Below, in pieces: positions 9,992 through 22,200 of a DNA stretch of 64,000 bases. Every line of letters begins with the position of its first letter. Within the stretch, counting starts at the first letter, position 1. This DNA is from Rhynochetos jubatus (lineage: Eukaryota; Chordata; Aves; Eurypygiformes; Rhynochetidae): positions 12,846,404-12,910,403 of the forward strand of contig CM050657.1 of assembly GCA_027574665.1 (NCBI GenBank), in the 5' to 3' direction. Position numbers and translations under genes: made by a program. Under the pieces are notes generated by a model. The model did not search any database, had not been told where the DNA came from, and worked only from the letters and a program-made list of their open reading frames with translations.

Positions 9992-11574
9992 GTGGGTGCA
10001 GTGTTTTGCTCCTCTTGGCAGGCCTTTGCAATGCCAGCTAGCCCTGGAGCTGTGGGCTTTCTGGTTCTCCGGACGCTAACCCTAAGCGTAACCCTAATTG
10101 TTCGGGTGCGCGTTTTCCGGCCCCGGCCACTGTGGGTTCTGGTTAGGGAAGGTGGGGAGGCAGCAATGTGGGTGCTGTGTTTTGCTCCTCTTGGCAGGCC
10201 TTTGCAAAGCCAGCTAGCCCTGGAGCTGTGGGCTTTCTGGTTCTCCGGACGCTAACCCTAAGCGTACCCTAATTGTTAGGGTGCGCAGTGTCCGGCCCCG
10301 GCTCCTCTGTGTTCTGGCTAGGGAAGGTGGGGAGGCAGCAATGTGGGTGCAGTGTTTTGCTCCTCTTGGCAGGCCTTTGCAATGCCAGCTAGCCCTGGAG
10401 CTGTGGGCTTTCTGGTTCTCCAGACGCTAACCCTAAGCGTAACCCTAATTGTTAGGGTGTGCGGTTTCCGGCCCCGGCCCCTCTGGGTTCTGGCTAGGGA
10501 AGGTGGGGAGGCAGCAATGTGGGTGCAGTGTTTTGCTCCTCTTGGCAGGCCTTTGCAATGCCAGCTAGCCCTGGAGCTGTGGGCTTTCTGGTTCTCCGGA
10601 CGCTAACCCTAGACGTAACCCTAATATTTGACGTGCGCGGTTTCCGTCCCCGGCCCCTGTGGGTTCTGGCTAGGAAAGGTGGGGAGGCAGCAATGTGGGT
10701 GCAGTGTTTTGCTCCTCTTGGCAGGCCTTTGCAATGCCAGCTAGCCCTGGAGCTGTGGGCTTTCTGGTTCTCCGGACGCTAACCCTAAGCGTAACCCTAA
10801 TATTTGACGTGCGCGGTTTCCGGCCGAGGCCCCTGTGGGTTCTGGATAGGAAAGGTGGGGAGGCAGCAATGTGGGTGCAGTGTTTTGCTGCTCTTGGCAG
10901 GCCTTTGCAATGCCAGCTAGCCCTGGAGCTGTGGGCTTTCTGGTTCTCCGGACGCTAACCCTAAGCGTAACCCTAATTGTTAGGGTGCGCGGTTTCCGGC
11001 CCCGGCCCCTGTGGGTTCTGGCTAGGGAAGGTGGGGAGGCAGCAATGTGGGTGCAGTGTTTTGCTCCTCTTGGCAGGCCTTTGCAATGCCAGCTAGCCCT
11101 GGAGCTGTGGGCTTTCTGGTTCTCCGGACGCTAACCCTAAGCGTAACCCTAATTGTTCGGGTGCGCGTTTTCCGGCCCCGGCCACTGTGGGTTCTGGTTA
11201 GGGAAGGTGGGGAGGCAGCAATGTGGGTGCTGTGTTTTGCTCCTCTTGGCAGGCCTTTGCAAAGCCAGCTAGCCCTGGAGCTGTGGTCTTTCTGGTTCTC
11301 CGGACGCTAACCCTAAGCGTAACCCTAATTGTTAGGGTGCGCAGTGTCCGGCCCCGGCTCCTCTGTGTTCTGGCTAGGGAAGGTGGGGAGGCAGCAATGT
11401 GGGTGCAGTGTTTTGCTCCTCTTGGCAGGCCTTTGCAATGCCAGCTAGCCCTGGAGCTGTGGGCTTTCTGGTTCTCCAGACGCTAACCCTAAGTGTAACC
11501 CTAATTGTTAGGGTGTGCGGTTTCCGGCCCCGGCCCCTCTGGGTTCTGGCTAGGGAAGGTGGGGAGGCAGCAAT
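9992..11574 (+). repeat. Duplicated 3-monomer segment, 6 monomers apart
   Basis: 9,992-10,518 recurs at 11,047-11,574. Shared rare marks are CCCGGCCACTGTGGG, TTTGCAAAGCCAGC, GTGCGCAGTGTCCGG with GGCTCCTCTGTG, and GGGTGTGCGG. Copy 1 has a one-base loss in its telomere segment (AGCGTACCC at 10,261), making that monomer 175 bp. Copy 2 has its own changes at about 11,287 (GTGGTCTTT) and 11,493 (AAGTGTAACC). Confidence 0.85.
10168..10342 (+). repeat. 175-bp monomer with a damaged telomere segment
   Basis: One A is lost so that the second motif reads GCGTACCCTAA. This removes one predicted TRF site. The duplicate at 11,223 keeps the full motif, so the loss happened after duplication. Confidence 0.88.
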
Positions 11575-12982
11575 GTGGGTGCAGTGTTTTGCTCCTCTTG
11601 GCAGGCCTTTGCAATGCCAGCTAGCCCTGGAGCTGTGGGCTTTCTGGTTCTCCGGACGCTAACCCTAACCCTAACCCTAATATTTGACGTGCGCGGTTTC
11701 CGGCCCCGGCCCCTCTGGGTTCTGGCTAATAAAGCTGGGGAGGCAGCAATGTGGGTGCAGTGTTTTGCTCCTCTTGGCAGGCCTTTGCAATGCCAGCTAG
11801 CCCTGGAGCTGTGGGCTTTCTGGTTCTCCGGACGCTAACCCTAAGCGTAACCCTAATTGTTAGGGTGCGCGGTTTCCGGCCCCGGCCCCTCTGGGTTCTG
11901 GCTAATACAGGTGGGGAGGCAGCAATGTGGGTGCAGTGTTTTGCTCCTCTTGGCAGGCCTTTGCAATGCCAGCTAGCCCTGGAGCTGTGGGCTTTCTGGT
12001 TCTCCGGACGCTAACCCTAAGCGTAACCCTAATATTTGACGTGCGCGGTTTCCGGCCCCGGCCCCTTTGGATTCTGGCTAATAAAGGTGGGGATGCAGCA
12101 ATGTGGGTGCAGTGTTTTGCTCCTCTTGGCAGGCCTTTGCAATGCCAGCTAGCCCTGGAGCTGTGGGCTTTCTGGTTCTCCGGACGCTAACCCTAAGCGT
12201 AACCCTAATTGTTAGGGTGTGCGGTTTCCGGCCCCGGCCCCTCTGGGTTCTGGCTAGGAAAGGTGGGGAGGCAGCAATGTGGGTGCAGTGTTTTGCTCCT
12301 CTTGGCAGGCCTTTGCAATGCCAGCTAGCCCTGGAGCTGTGGGCTTTGTGGTTCTCCAGACGCTAACCCTAAGCGTAACCCTAATTGTTAGGGTGCGCGT
12401 TTTCCGGCCACGGCCCCTGTGGGTTCTGGCTAGGGAAGGTGGGGAGGCAGCAATGTGGGTGCAGTGTTTTGCTCCTCTTGGCAGGCCTTTGCAATGCCAG
12501 CTAGCCCTGGAGCTGTGGGCTTTCTGGTTCTCCGGACGCTAACCCTAACCCTAACCCTAATATTTGACGTGCGCGGTTTCCGGCCCCGGCCCCTCTGGGT
12601 TCTGGCTAATAAAGCTGGGGAGGCAGCAATGTGGGTGCAGTGTTTTGCTCCTCTTGGCAGGCCTTTGCAATGCCAGCTAGCCCTGGAGCTGTGGGCTTTC
12701 TGGTTCTCCGGACGCTAACCCTAAGCGTAACCCTAATTGTTCGGGTGCGCGTTTTCCGGCCCCGGCCCCTGTGGGTTCTGGTTAGGGAAGGTGGGGAGGC
12801 AGCAATGTGGGTGCAGTGTTTTGCTCCTCTTGGCAGGCCTTTGCAATGCCAGCTAGCCCTGGAGCTGTGGGCTTTCTGGTTCTCCGGACGCTAACCCTAA
12901 CCCTAACCCTAAAATTTGACGTGCGCGGTTTCCGGCCCCGGCCCCTGTGGGTTCTGGCTAATAAAGGTGGGGAGGCAGCAAT

Positions 12983-13157
12983 GTGGGTGCAGTGTTTTGC
13001 TCCTCTTGGCAGGCCTTTGCAATGCCAGCTAGCCCTGGAGCTGTGGGCTTTCTGGTTCTCCGGACGCTAACCCTAAGCGTAACCCTAATTGTTCGGGTGC
13101 GCGGTTTCCGACCCGGCCCCTGTGGGTTCTGGCTAATAAAGGTGGGGAGGCAGCAAT
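12983..13157 (+). repeat. 175-bp monomer, C-rich stretch deletion
   Basis: TTTCCGGCCCCGGCCCC is shortened and altered to TTTCCGACCCGGCCCC near 13,106-13,120. It lies in the intermediate block and has no close copy that I can see. Confidence 0.85.
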
Positions 13158-13861
13158 GTGGGTGCAGTGTTTTGCTCCTCTTGGCAGGCCTTTGCAATGC
13201 CAGCTAGCCCTGGAGCTGTGGGCTTTCTGGTTCTCCGGACGCTAACCCTAAGCGTAACCCTAATATTTGACGTGCGCGGTTTCCGGCCCCGGCCCCTCTG
13301 GGTTCTGGCTAGGAAAGGTGGGGCGGCAGCAATGTGGGTGCAGTGTTTTGCTCCTCTTGGCAGGCCTTTGCAATGCCAGCTAGCCCTGGAGCTGTGGGCT
13401 TTCTGGTTCTCCGGACGCTAACCCTAAGCGTAACCCTAATTGTTAGGGTGCGCGGTTTCCGGCCCCGGCCCCTCTGGGTTCTGGCTAGGGAAGGTGGGGA
13501 GGCAGCAATGTGGGTGCAGTGTTTTGCTCCTCTTGGCAGGCCTTTGCAATGCCAGCTAGCCCTGGAGCTGTGGGCTTTCTGGTTCTCCGGACGCTAACCC
13601 TAAGCGTAACCCTAATTGTTAGGGTGCGCGGTTTCCGGCCCCGGCCCGTCTGGGTTCTGGCTAGGGAAGGTGGGGAGGCAGCAATGTGGGTGCAGTGTTT
13701 TGCTCCTCTTGGCAGGCCTTTGCAATGCCAGCTAGCCCTGGAGCTGTGGGCTTTCTGGTTCTCCGGACGCTAACCCTAAGCGTAACCCTAATATTTGACG
13801 TGCGCGGTTTCCGTCCCCGACCCCTGTGGGTTCTGGCTAGGGAAGGTGGGGAGGCAGCAAT

Positions 13862-14037
13862 GTGGGTGCAGTGTTTTGCTCCTCTTGGCAGGCCTTTGCA
13901 ATGCCAGCTAGCCCTGGAGCTGTGGGCTTTCTGGTTCTCCGGACGCTAACCCTAAGCGTAACCCTAATAGTTAGGGTGCGCGGTTTCCGGCCCCGGCCCC
14001 TCTGGGTTCTGGCTAGGAAAGGTGGGGAGGCAGCAAT
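13862..14037 (+). repeat. Chimeric class A/B monomer
   Basis: The block at 13,961-13,977 reads ACCCTAATAGTTAGGGT: A at the third position as in class B, the remaining diagnostic bases as in class A. The 7-bp stem is intact with loop TAG. It is either a recombinant between the classes or a single substitution in class A. Confidence 0.7.
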
Positions 14038-14389
14038 GTGGGTGCAGTGTTTTGCTCCTCTTGGCAGGCCTTTGCAATGCCAGCTAGCCCTGGAGCTGTG
14101 GGCTTTCTGGTTCTCCGGACGCTAACCCTAAGCGTAACCCTAATATTTGACGTGCGCGTTTTCCGGCCCCGGCCCCTGTGGGTTCTGGCTAATAAATGTG
14201 GGGAGGCAGCAATGTGGGTGCAGTGTTTTGCTCCTCTTGGCAGGCCTTTGCAAAGCCAGCTAGCCCTGGAGCTGTGGGCTTTCTGGTTCTCCGGACGCTA
14301 ACCCTAAGCGTAACCCTAATTGTTAGGGTGCGCGGTTTCCGGCCCCGGCCCCTCTGGGTTCCGGCTAGGAAAGGTGGGGCGGCAGCAAT

Positions 14390-14565
14390 GTGAGTGCAGT
14401 GTTTTGCTCCTCTTGGCAGGCCTTTGCAATGCCAGCTAGCCCTGGAGCTGTGGGCTTTCTGGTTCTCCGGACGCTAACCCTAAGCGTAACCCTACTTCTT
14501 AGGGTGTGCGGTTTCCGGTCCCGGCCCCTCTGGGTTCTGGCTAGGAAAGGTGGGGCGGCAGCAAT
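14390..14565 (+). repeat. Diverged monomer with altered hairpin
   Basis: The telomere block reads ACCCTACTTCTTAGGGTGTG, losing the last stem pair, and the C-rich stretch reads CCGGTCCCGG. The landmark at its start is ATGTGAGTG instead of ATGTGGGTG. Confidence 0.8.
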
Positions 14566-14741
14566 GTGGGTGCAGTGTTTTGCTCCTCTTGGCAGGCCTT
14601 TGCAATGCCAGCTAGCCCTGGAGCTGTGGGCTTTCTGGTTCTCCGGACGCTAACCCTAAGCGTAACCCTAATTGTTAGGGTGCGCGGTTTCCGGCCCCGG
14701 CCCCTCTGGGTTCTGGCTAGGGAAGGTGGGGAGGCAGCAAT

Positions 14742-14916
14742 GTGGGTGCAGTGTTTTGCTCCTCTTGGCAGGCCTTTGCAATGCCAGCTAGCCCTGGAGC
14801 TGTGGGCTTTCTGGTTCTCCGGACGCTAACCCTAAGCGTAACCCTAATTGTTAGGGTGCGCGGTTTCCAGCCCCAGCCCCCCTGGGTTCTGGCTAGGAAA
14901 GGTGGGGGGCAGCAAT
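14742..14916 (+). repeat. 175-bp monomer, loss of one A in the G-rich tail
   Basis: GGTGGGGAGGCAGC is shortened to GGTGGGGGGCAGC at about 14,901-14,913, joining two G runs into a run of six. The following monomer has GTGCAGCGTTTTG (14,924-14,931), adding a CpG to the half that normally has none. Confidence 0.85.
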
Positions 14917-16299
14917 GTGGGTGCAGCGTTTTGCTCCTCTTGGCAGGCCTTTGCAATGCCAGCTAGCCCTGGAGCTGTGGGCTTTCTGGTTCTCCGGACG
15001 CTAACCCTAGGCGTAACCCTAATATTTGACGTGCGCGGTTTCCGGCCCTGGCTCCTCTGGGTTCTGGCTAATAAAGGTGGGGAGGCAGCAATGTGGGTGC
15101 AGTGTTTTGCTCCTCTTGGCAGGCCTTTGCAATGCCAGCTAGCCCTGGAGCTGTGGGCTTTCTGGTTCTCCGGACGCTAACCCTAACCCTAACCCTAATA
15201 TTTGACATGCGCTGTTTCCGGCCCCGGCCCCTGTGGGTTCTGGCTAATAAAGGTGGGGAGGCAGCAATGTGGGTGCAGTGTTTTGCTCCTCTTGGCAGGC
15301 CTTTGCAATGCCAGCTAGCCCTGGAGCTGTGGGCTTTCTGGTTCTCCGGACGCTAACCCTAAGCGTAACCCTAATTGTTAGGGTGCGCGGTTTCCGTCCC
15401 CGGCCCCTGTGGGTTCTGGCTAGGGAAGGTGGGGAGGCAGCAATGTGGGTGCAGTGTTTTGCTCCTCTTGGCAGGCCTTTGCAATGCCAGCTAGCCCTGG
15501 AGCTGTGGGCTTTCTGGTTCTCCGGACGCTAACCCTAACCCTAACCCTAATATTTGACGTGCGCGGTTTCCGTCCCCGGCCCCTGTGGGTTCTGGCTAAT
15601 AAAGGTGGGGAGGCAGCAATGTGGGTGCAGTGTTTTGCTCCTCTTGGCAGGCCTTTGCAATGCCAGCTAGCCCTGGAGCTGTGGGCTTTCTGGTTCTCCG
15701 GACGCTAACCCTAAGCGTAACCCTAATTGTTAGGGTGCGCGGTTTCCAGCCCCAGCCCCCCTGGGTTCTGGCTAGGAAAGGTGGGGAGGCAGCAATGTGG
15801 GTGCAGTGTTTTGCTCCTCTTGGCAGGCCTTTGCAATGCCAGCTAGCCCTGGAGCTGTGGGCTTTCTGGTTCTCCGGACGCTAACCCTAACCCTAACCCT
15901 AATATTTGACGTGCGCGGTTTCCAGCCCCAGCCCCCCTGGGTTCTGGCTAATAAAGGTGGGGAGGCAGCAATGTGGGTGCAGTGTTTTGCTCCTCTTGGC
16001 AGGCCTTTGCAATGCCAGCTAGCCCTGGAGCTGTGGGCTTTTTGGTTCTCCGGACGCTAACCCTAGGCGTAACCCTAATATTTGACGTGCGCGGTTTCCG
16101 GCCCTGGCCCCTCTGGGTTCTGGCTAATAAAGGTGGGGAGGCAGCAATGTGGGTGCAGTGTTTTGCTGCTCTTGGCAGGCCTTTGCAATGCCAGCTAGCC
16201 CTGGAGCTGTGGGCTTTCTGGTTCTCCGGACGCTAACCCTAAGCGTAACCCTAATATTTGACGTGCGCGGTTTCCGGCCGCGGCCCCTGTGTGTTCTTG

Positions 16300-19200
16300 C
16301 TAGAAAAGGTGGGGAGGCAGCAATGTGGGTGCAGTGTTTTGCTGCTCTTGGCAGGCCTTTGCAATGCCAGCTAGCCCTGGAGCTGTGGGCTTTCTGGTTC
16401 TCCGGACGCTAACCCTAAGCGTAACCCTAATTGTTAGGGTGCGCGGTTTCCGTCCCCGGCCCCCCTGGGTTCTGGCTAGGGAAGGTGGGGAGGCAGCAAT
16501 GTGGGTGCAGTGTTTTGCTCCTCTTGGCAGGCCTTTGCAATGCCAGCTAGCCCTGGAGCTGTGGGCTTTCTGGTTCTCCGGACGCTAACCCTAAGTGTAA
16601 CCCTAATATTTAACGTGCGCGGTTTGCGTCCCTGGCCCCTGTGGGTTCTGGCTAATAAAGGTGGGGAGGGAGCAATGTGGGTGCAGTGTTTTGCTCCTCT
16701 TGGCAGGCCTTTGCAATGCCAGCTAGTCCTGGAGCTGTGGGCTTTCTGGTTCTCCGGACGCTAACCCTAGGCGTAACCCTAATATTTGACGTGCGCGGTT
16801 TCCGGCCCCAGCCCCCCTGGGTTCTGGCTAATAAAGGTGGGGAGGCAGCAATGTGGGTGCAGTGTTTTGCTCCTCTTGGCAGGCCTTTGCAATGCCAGCT
16901 AGCCCTGGAGCTGTGGGCTTTCTGGTTCTCCGGACGCTAACCCTAGGCGTAACCCTAATATTTGACGTGCGCGGTTTCCGGCCCCGGCCCCTGTGGGTTC
17001 TGGCTAGGGCAGGTGGGGAGGCAGCAATGTGGGTGCAGTGTTTTGCTCCTCTTGGCAGGCCTTTGCAATGCCAGCTAGCCCTGGAGCTGTGGGCTTTCTG
17101 GTTCTCCGGACGCTAACCCTAGGCGTAACCCTAATATTTGACGTGCGCGGTTTCCGGCCCCGGCCCCTCTGGGTTCTGGCTAATAAAGGTGGGGAGGCAG
17201 CAATGTGGGTGCAGTGTTTTGCTCCTCTTGGCAGGCCTTTGCAATGCCAGCTAGCCCTGGAGCTGTGGGCTTTCTGGTTCTCCGGACGCTAACCCTAAGC
17301 GTAACCCTAATTGTTAGGGTGCGCGGTTTCCAGCCCCAGCCCCTCTGGGTTCTGGCTAATAAAGCTGGGGAGGCAGCAATGTGGGTGCAGTGTTTTGCTG
17401 CTCTTGGCAGGCCTTTGCAATGCCAGCTAGCCCTGGAGCTGTGGGCTTTCTGGTTCTCCGGACGCTAACCCTAAGCGTAACCCTAATATTTAACGTGCGC
17501 GGTTTGCGTCCCCGGCCCCTGTGGGTTCTGGTTAATAAAGGTGGGGAGGGAGCAATGTGGGTGCAGTGTTTTGCTGCTCTTGGCAGGCCTTTGCAATGCC
17601 AGCTAGCCCTGGAGCTGTGGGCTTTCTGGTTCTCCGGACGCTAACCCTAAGCGTAACCCTAATATTTGACGTGCGCGGTTTCCGGCTCGGGCCCCTCTGG
17701 GTTCTGGCTAGGAAAGGTGGGGAGGCAGCAATGTGGGTGCAGTGTTTTGCTCCTCTTGGCAGGCCTTTGCAATGCCAGCTAGCCCTGGAGCTGTGGGCTT
17801 TCTGGTTCTCCGGACGCTAACCCTACGCGTAACCCTAATATTTGACGTGCGCGGTTTCCGGCCCCGGCCCCTGTGGGTTCTGGCTAGGGCAGGTGGGGAG
17901 GCAGCAATGTGGGTGCAGTGTTTTGCTCCTCTTGGCAGGCCTTTGCAATGCCAGCTAGCCCTGGAGCTGTGGGCTTTCTGGTTCTCCAGACGCTAACCCT
18001 AAGCGTAACCCTAATTGTTAGGGTGCGCGGTTTCCGTCCCCGGCCCCCCTGGGTTCTGGCTAGGGAAGGTGGGGAGGCAGCAATGTGGGTGCAGTGTTTT
18101 GCTGCTCTTGGCAGGCCTTTGCAATGCCAGCTAGCCCTGGAGCTGTGGGCTTTCTGGTTCTCCGGACGCTAACCCTAGGCGTAACCCTAATATTTGACGT
18201 GCGCGGTTTCCGGCCCCGGCCCCTGTGGGTTCTGGCTAGGGAAGGTGGGGAGGCAGCAATGTGGGTGCAGTGTTTTGCTCCTCTTGGCAGGCCTTTGCAA
18301 TGCCAGCTAGCCCTGGAGCTGTGGGCTTTCTGGTTCTCCTGACGCTAACCCTAAGCGTAACCCTAATATTTGACGTGCGCGGTTTCCGGCCCCGGCCCCT
18401 GTGGGTTCTGGCTAGGGCAGGTGGGGAGGCAGCAATGTGGGTGCAGTGTTTTGCTCCTCTTGGCAGGCCTTTGCAATGCCAGCTAGCCCTGGAGCTGTGG
18501 GCGTTCTGGTTCTCCGGACGCTAACCCTAAGCGTAACCCTAATTGTTAGGGTGCGTGGTTTCCGGCCCCGGCCCGTCTGGGTTCTGGCTAGGAAAGGTGG
18601 GGAGGCAGCAATGTGGGTGCAGTGTTTTGCTCCTCTTGGCAGGCCTTTGCAATGCCAGCTAGCCCTGGAGCTGTGGGCTTTCTGGTTCTCCGGATGCTAA
18701 CCCTAACCCTAACCCTAATATTTGACGTGCGCGGTTTCCGGCCCCGGCCCCTGTGGGTTCTGGCTAATAAAGGTGGGGAGGCAGCAATGTGGGTGCAGTG
18801 TTTTGCTCCTCTTGGCAGGCCTTTGCAATGCCAGCTAGCCCTGGAGCTGTGGGCTTTCTGGTTCTCCGGACGCTAACCCTAAGCGTAACCCTAATTGTTA
18901 GGGTGCGCGGTTTCCAGCCCCAGCCCCCCTGGGTTCTGGCTAGGAAAGGTGGGGAGGCAGCAATGTGGGTGCAGTGTTTTGCTCCTCTTGGCAGGCCTTT
19001 GCAATGCCAGCTAGCCCTGGAGCTGTGGGCTTTCTGGTTCTCCGGACGCTAACCCTAACCCTAACCCTAATATTTGACGTGCGCGGTTTCCGGCCCTGGC
19101 CCCTCTGGGTTCTGGCTAATAAAGGTGGGGAGGCAGCAATGTGGGTGCAGTGTTTTGCTCCTCTTGGCAGGCCTTTGCAATGCCAGCTAGCCCTGGAGCT

Positions 19201-22200
19201 GTGGGCTTTCTGGTTCTCCGGACGCTAACCCTAAGTGTAACCCTAATATTTAACGTGCGCGGTTTGCGTCCCTGGCCCCTGTGGGTTCTGGCTAATAAAG
19301 GTGGGGAGGGAGCAATGTGGGTGCAGTGTTTTGCTGCTCTTGGCAGGCCTTTGCAATGCCAGCTAGTCCTGGAGCTGTGGGCTTTCTGGTTCTCCGGACG
19401 CTAACCCTAAGCGTAACCCTAATATTTGACGTGCGCGGTTTCCGGCCCCGGCCCCTGTGGGTTCTGGCTAGGGAAGGTGGGGAGGCAGCAATGTGGGTGC
19501 AGTGTTTTGCTCCTCTTGGCAGGCCTTTGCAATGCCAGCTAGCCCTGGAGCTGTGGGCTTTCTGGTTCTCCGGACGCTAACCCTAGGCGTAACCCTAATA
19601 TTTGACGTGCGCGGTTTCCGGCCCCGGCCCCTGTGGGTTCTGGCTAGGAAAGGTGGGGAGGCAGCAATGTGGGTGCAGTGTTTTGCTGCTCTTGGCAGGC
19701 CTTTGCAATGCCAGCTAGCCCTGGAGCTGTGGGCGTTCTGGTTCTCCGGACGCAAACCCTAAGCCTAACCCTAATTGTTAGGGTGCGCGTTTTCCGGCCC
19801 CGGCCCCTGTGGGTTCTGGCTAGGGAAGGTGGGGAGGCAGCAATGTGGGTGCAGTGTTTTGCTCCTCTTGGCAGGCCTTTGCAATGCCAGCTAGCCCTGG
19901 AGCTGTGGGCTTTCTGGTTCTCCGGACGCTAACCCTAAGCGTAACCCTAATATTTAACGTGCGCGGTTTCCGTCCCCGGCCCCTGTGGGTTCTGGCTAGG
20001 GAAGGTGGGGAGGCAGCAATGTGGGTGCAGTGTTTTGCTCCTCTTGGCAGGCCTTTGCAATGCCAGCTAGCCCTGGAGCTGTGGGCTTTCTGGTTCTCCG
20101 GACGCTAACCCTAAGCGTAACCCTAATTGTTAGGGTGCGCGGTTTCCGTCCCCGGCCCCTGTGGGTTCTGGCTAGGAAAGGTGGGGAGGCAGCAATGTGG
20201 GTGCAGTGTTTTGCTCCTCTTGGCAGGCCTTTGCAATGCCAGCTAGCCCTGGAGCTGTGGGCTTTCTGGTTCTCCGGACGCTAACCCTAAGCGTAACCCT
20301 AATATTTGACGTGCGCGGTTTCCGGCCCCGGCCCCTGTGGGTTCTGGCTAATAAAGGTGGGGAGGCAGCAATGTGGGTGCAGTGTTTTGCTCCTCTTGGC
20401 AGGCCTTTGCAATGCCAGCTAGCCCTGGAGCTGTGGGCTTTCTGGTTCTCCGGACGCTAACCCTAAGCGTAACCCTAATTGTTAGGGTGCGCGGTTTCCG
20501 TCCACGGCCCCTGTGGGTTCTGGCTAGGGAAGGTGGGGAGGCAGCAATGTGGGTGCAGTGTTTTGCTGCTCTTGGCAGGCCTTTGCAATGCCAGCTAGCC
20601 CTGGAGCTGTGGGCTTTCTGGTTCTCCTGACGCTAACCCTAGGCGTAACCCTAATATTTGACGTGCGCGGTTTCCGGCCCCGGCCCCTGTGGGTTCTGGC
20701 TAGGGCAGGTGGGGAGGCAGCAATGTGGGTGCAGTGTTTTGCTCCTCTTGGCAGGCCTTTGCAATGCCAGCTAGCCCTGGAGCTGTGGGCTTTCTGGTTC
20801 TCCGGACGCTAACCCTAAGCGTAACCCTAATTGTTAGGGTGCGCGGTTTCCAGCCCCAGCCCCCCTGGGTTCTGGCTAGGAAAGGTGGGGAGGCAGCAAT
20901 GTGGGTGCAGTGTTTTGCTCCTCTTGGCAGGCCTTTGCAATGCCAGCTAGCCCTGGAGCTGTGGGCTTTCTGGTTCTCCGGACGCTAACCCTAAGCGTAA
21001 CCCTAATTGTTAGGGTGCGGTTTCCGGCCCCGGCCCCTGTGGGTTCTGGCTAGGGAAGGTGGGGAGGCAGCAATGTGGGTGCAGTGTTTTGCTGCTCTTG
21101 GCAGGCCTTTGCAATGCCAGCTAGCCCTGGAGCTGTGGGCTTTCTGGTTCTCCGGACGCTAACCCTAAGCGTAACCCTAATATTTGACGTGCGCGGTTTC
21201 CGGCCCCGGCCCCTGTGGGTTCTGGCTAATAAAGGTGGGGAGGCAGCAATGTGGGTGCAGTGTTTTGCTCCTCTTGGCAGGCCTTTGCAATGCCAGCTAG
21301 CCCTGGAGCTGTGGGCGTTCTGGTTCTCCGGACGCAAACCCTAAGCGTAACCCTAATTGTTAGGGTGCGCGTTTTCCAGCCCCGGCCCCTGTGGGTTCTG
21401 GCTAGAAAAGGTGGGGAGGCAGCAATGTGGGTGCAGTGTTTTGCTGCTCTTGGCAGGCCTTTGCAATGCCAGCTAGCCCTGGAGCTGTGGGCTTTCTGGT
21501 TCTCCGGACGCTAACCCTAAGCGTAACCCTAATTGTTAGGGTGCGCGGTTTCCGTCCCCGGCCCCCCTGGGTTCTGGCTAGGGAAGGTGGGGAGGCAGCA
21601 ATGTGGGTGCAGTGTTTTGCTCCTCTTGGCAGGCCTTTGCAATGCCAGCTAGCCCTGGAGCTGTGGGCTTTCTGGTTCTCCGGACGCTAACCCTAAGTGT
21701 AACCCTAATATTTAACGTGCGCGGTTTGCGTCCCTGGCCCCTGTGGGTTCTGGCTAATAAAGGTGGGGAGGGAGCAATGTGGGTGCAGTGTTTTGCTCCT
21801 CTTGGCAGGCCTTTGCAATGCCAGCTAGTCCTGGAGCTGTGGGCTTTCTGGTTCTCCGGACGCTAACCCTAGGCGTAACCCTAATATTTGACGTGCGCGG
21901 TTTCCGGCCCCAGCCCCCCTGGGTTCTGGCTAATAAAGGTGGGGAGGCAGCAATGTGGGTGCAGTGTTTTGCTCCTCTTGGCAGGCCTTTGCAATGCCAG
22001 CTAGCCCTGGAGCTGTGGGCTTTCTGGTTCTCCGGACGCTAACCCTAGGCGTAACCCTAATATTTGACGTGCGCGGTTTCCGGCCCCGGCCCCTGTGGGT
22101 TCTGGCTAGGGCAGGTGGGGAGGCAGCAATGTGGGTGCAGTGTTTTGCTCCTCTTGGCAGGCCTTTGCAATGCCAGCTAGCCCTGGAGCTGTGGGCTTTC

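Larger units (their letters stand above)
3581..12890 (+). repeat. Block 2: subfamily 'GCGTTTTCC / AATAAAGCTG' monomers
   Basis: The block is marked by GTGCGCGTTTTCC (T for G), GGCCACGTCCCC, GGTGTCCGG, AATAAAGCTGGGG, AATAAATGTGGGG, GGTTAGGGAAGG linked to GTGCTGTGTTTT, and GGCTATGGAAGG. CTAGGCGTAACC is absent and so is CAGCCCCC. It contains both 170-bp monomers and five perfect three-hexamer telomere tracts, with a sixth at its right edge (12,892). The same markers return in block 4. Confidence 0.75.
12891..14850 (+). repeat. Intermediate block between the two subfamilies
   Basis: These ~11 monomers mostly carry the plain consensus (CTAAGCGTAACC, CGCGGTTTCC) and few diagnostic variants of either neighbouring subfamily. 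Local marks are GGTGGGGCGGCAGC at about 13,316, 14,374 and 14,551, two 175-bp monomers (12,983 and 14,742), a chimeric class A/B monomer at 13,862, and an odd monomer at 14,390. It may be a junction zone or an older, less amplified stretch. Confidence 0.55.

Noticed and set aside
19468-19755. Minus-strand open frames of 79-95 codons (also near 12958, 14717, 21050, 24570)
   Set aside because: They appear only where a unit has a small deletion or a changed stop, and they antiparallel the same repeat. No support as genes.
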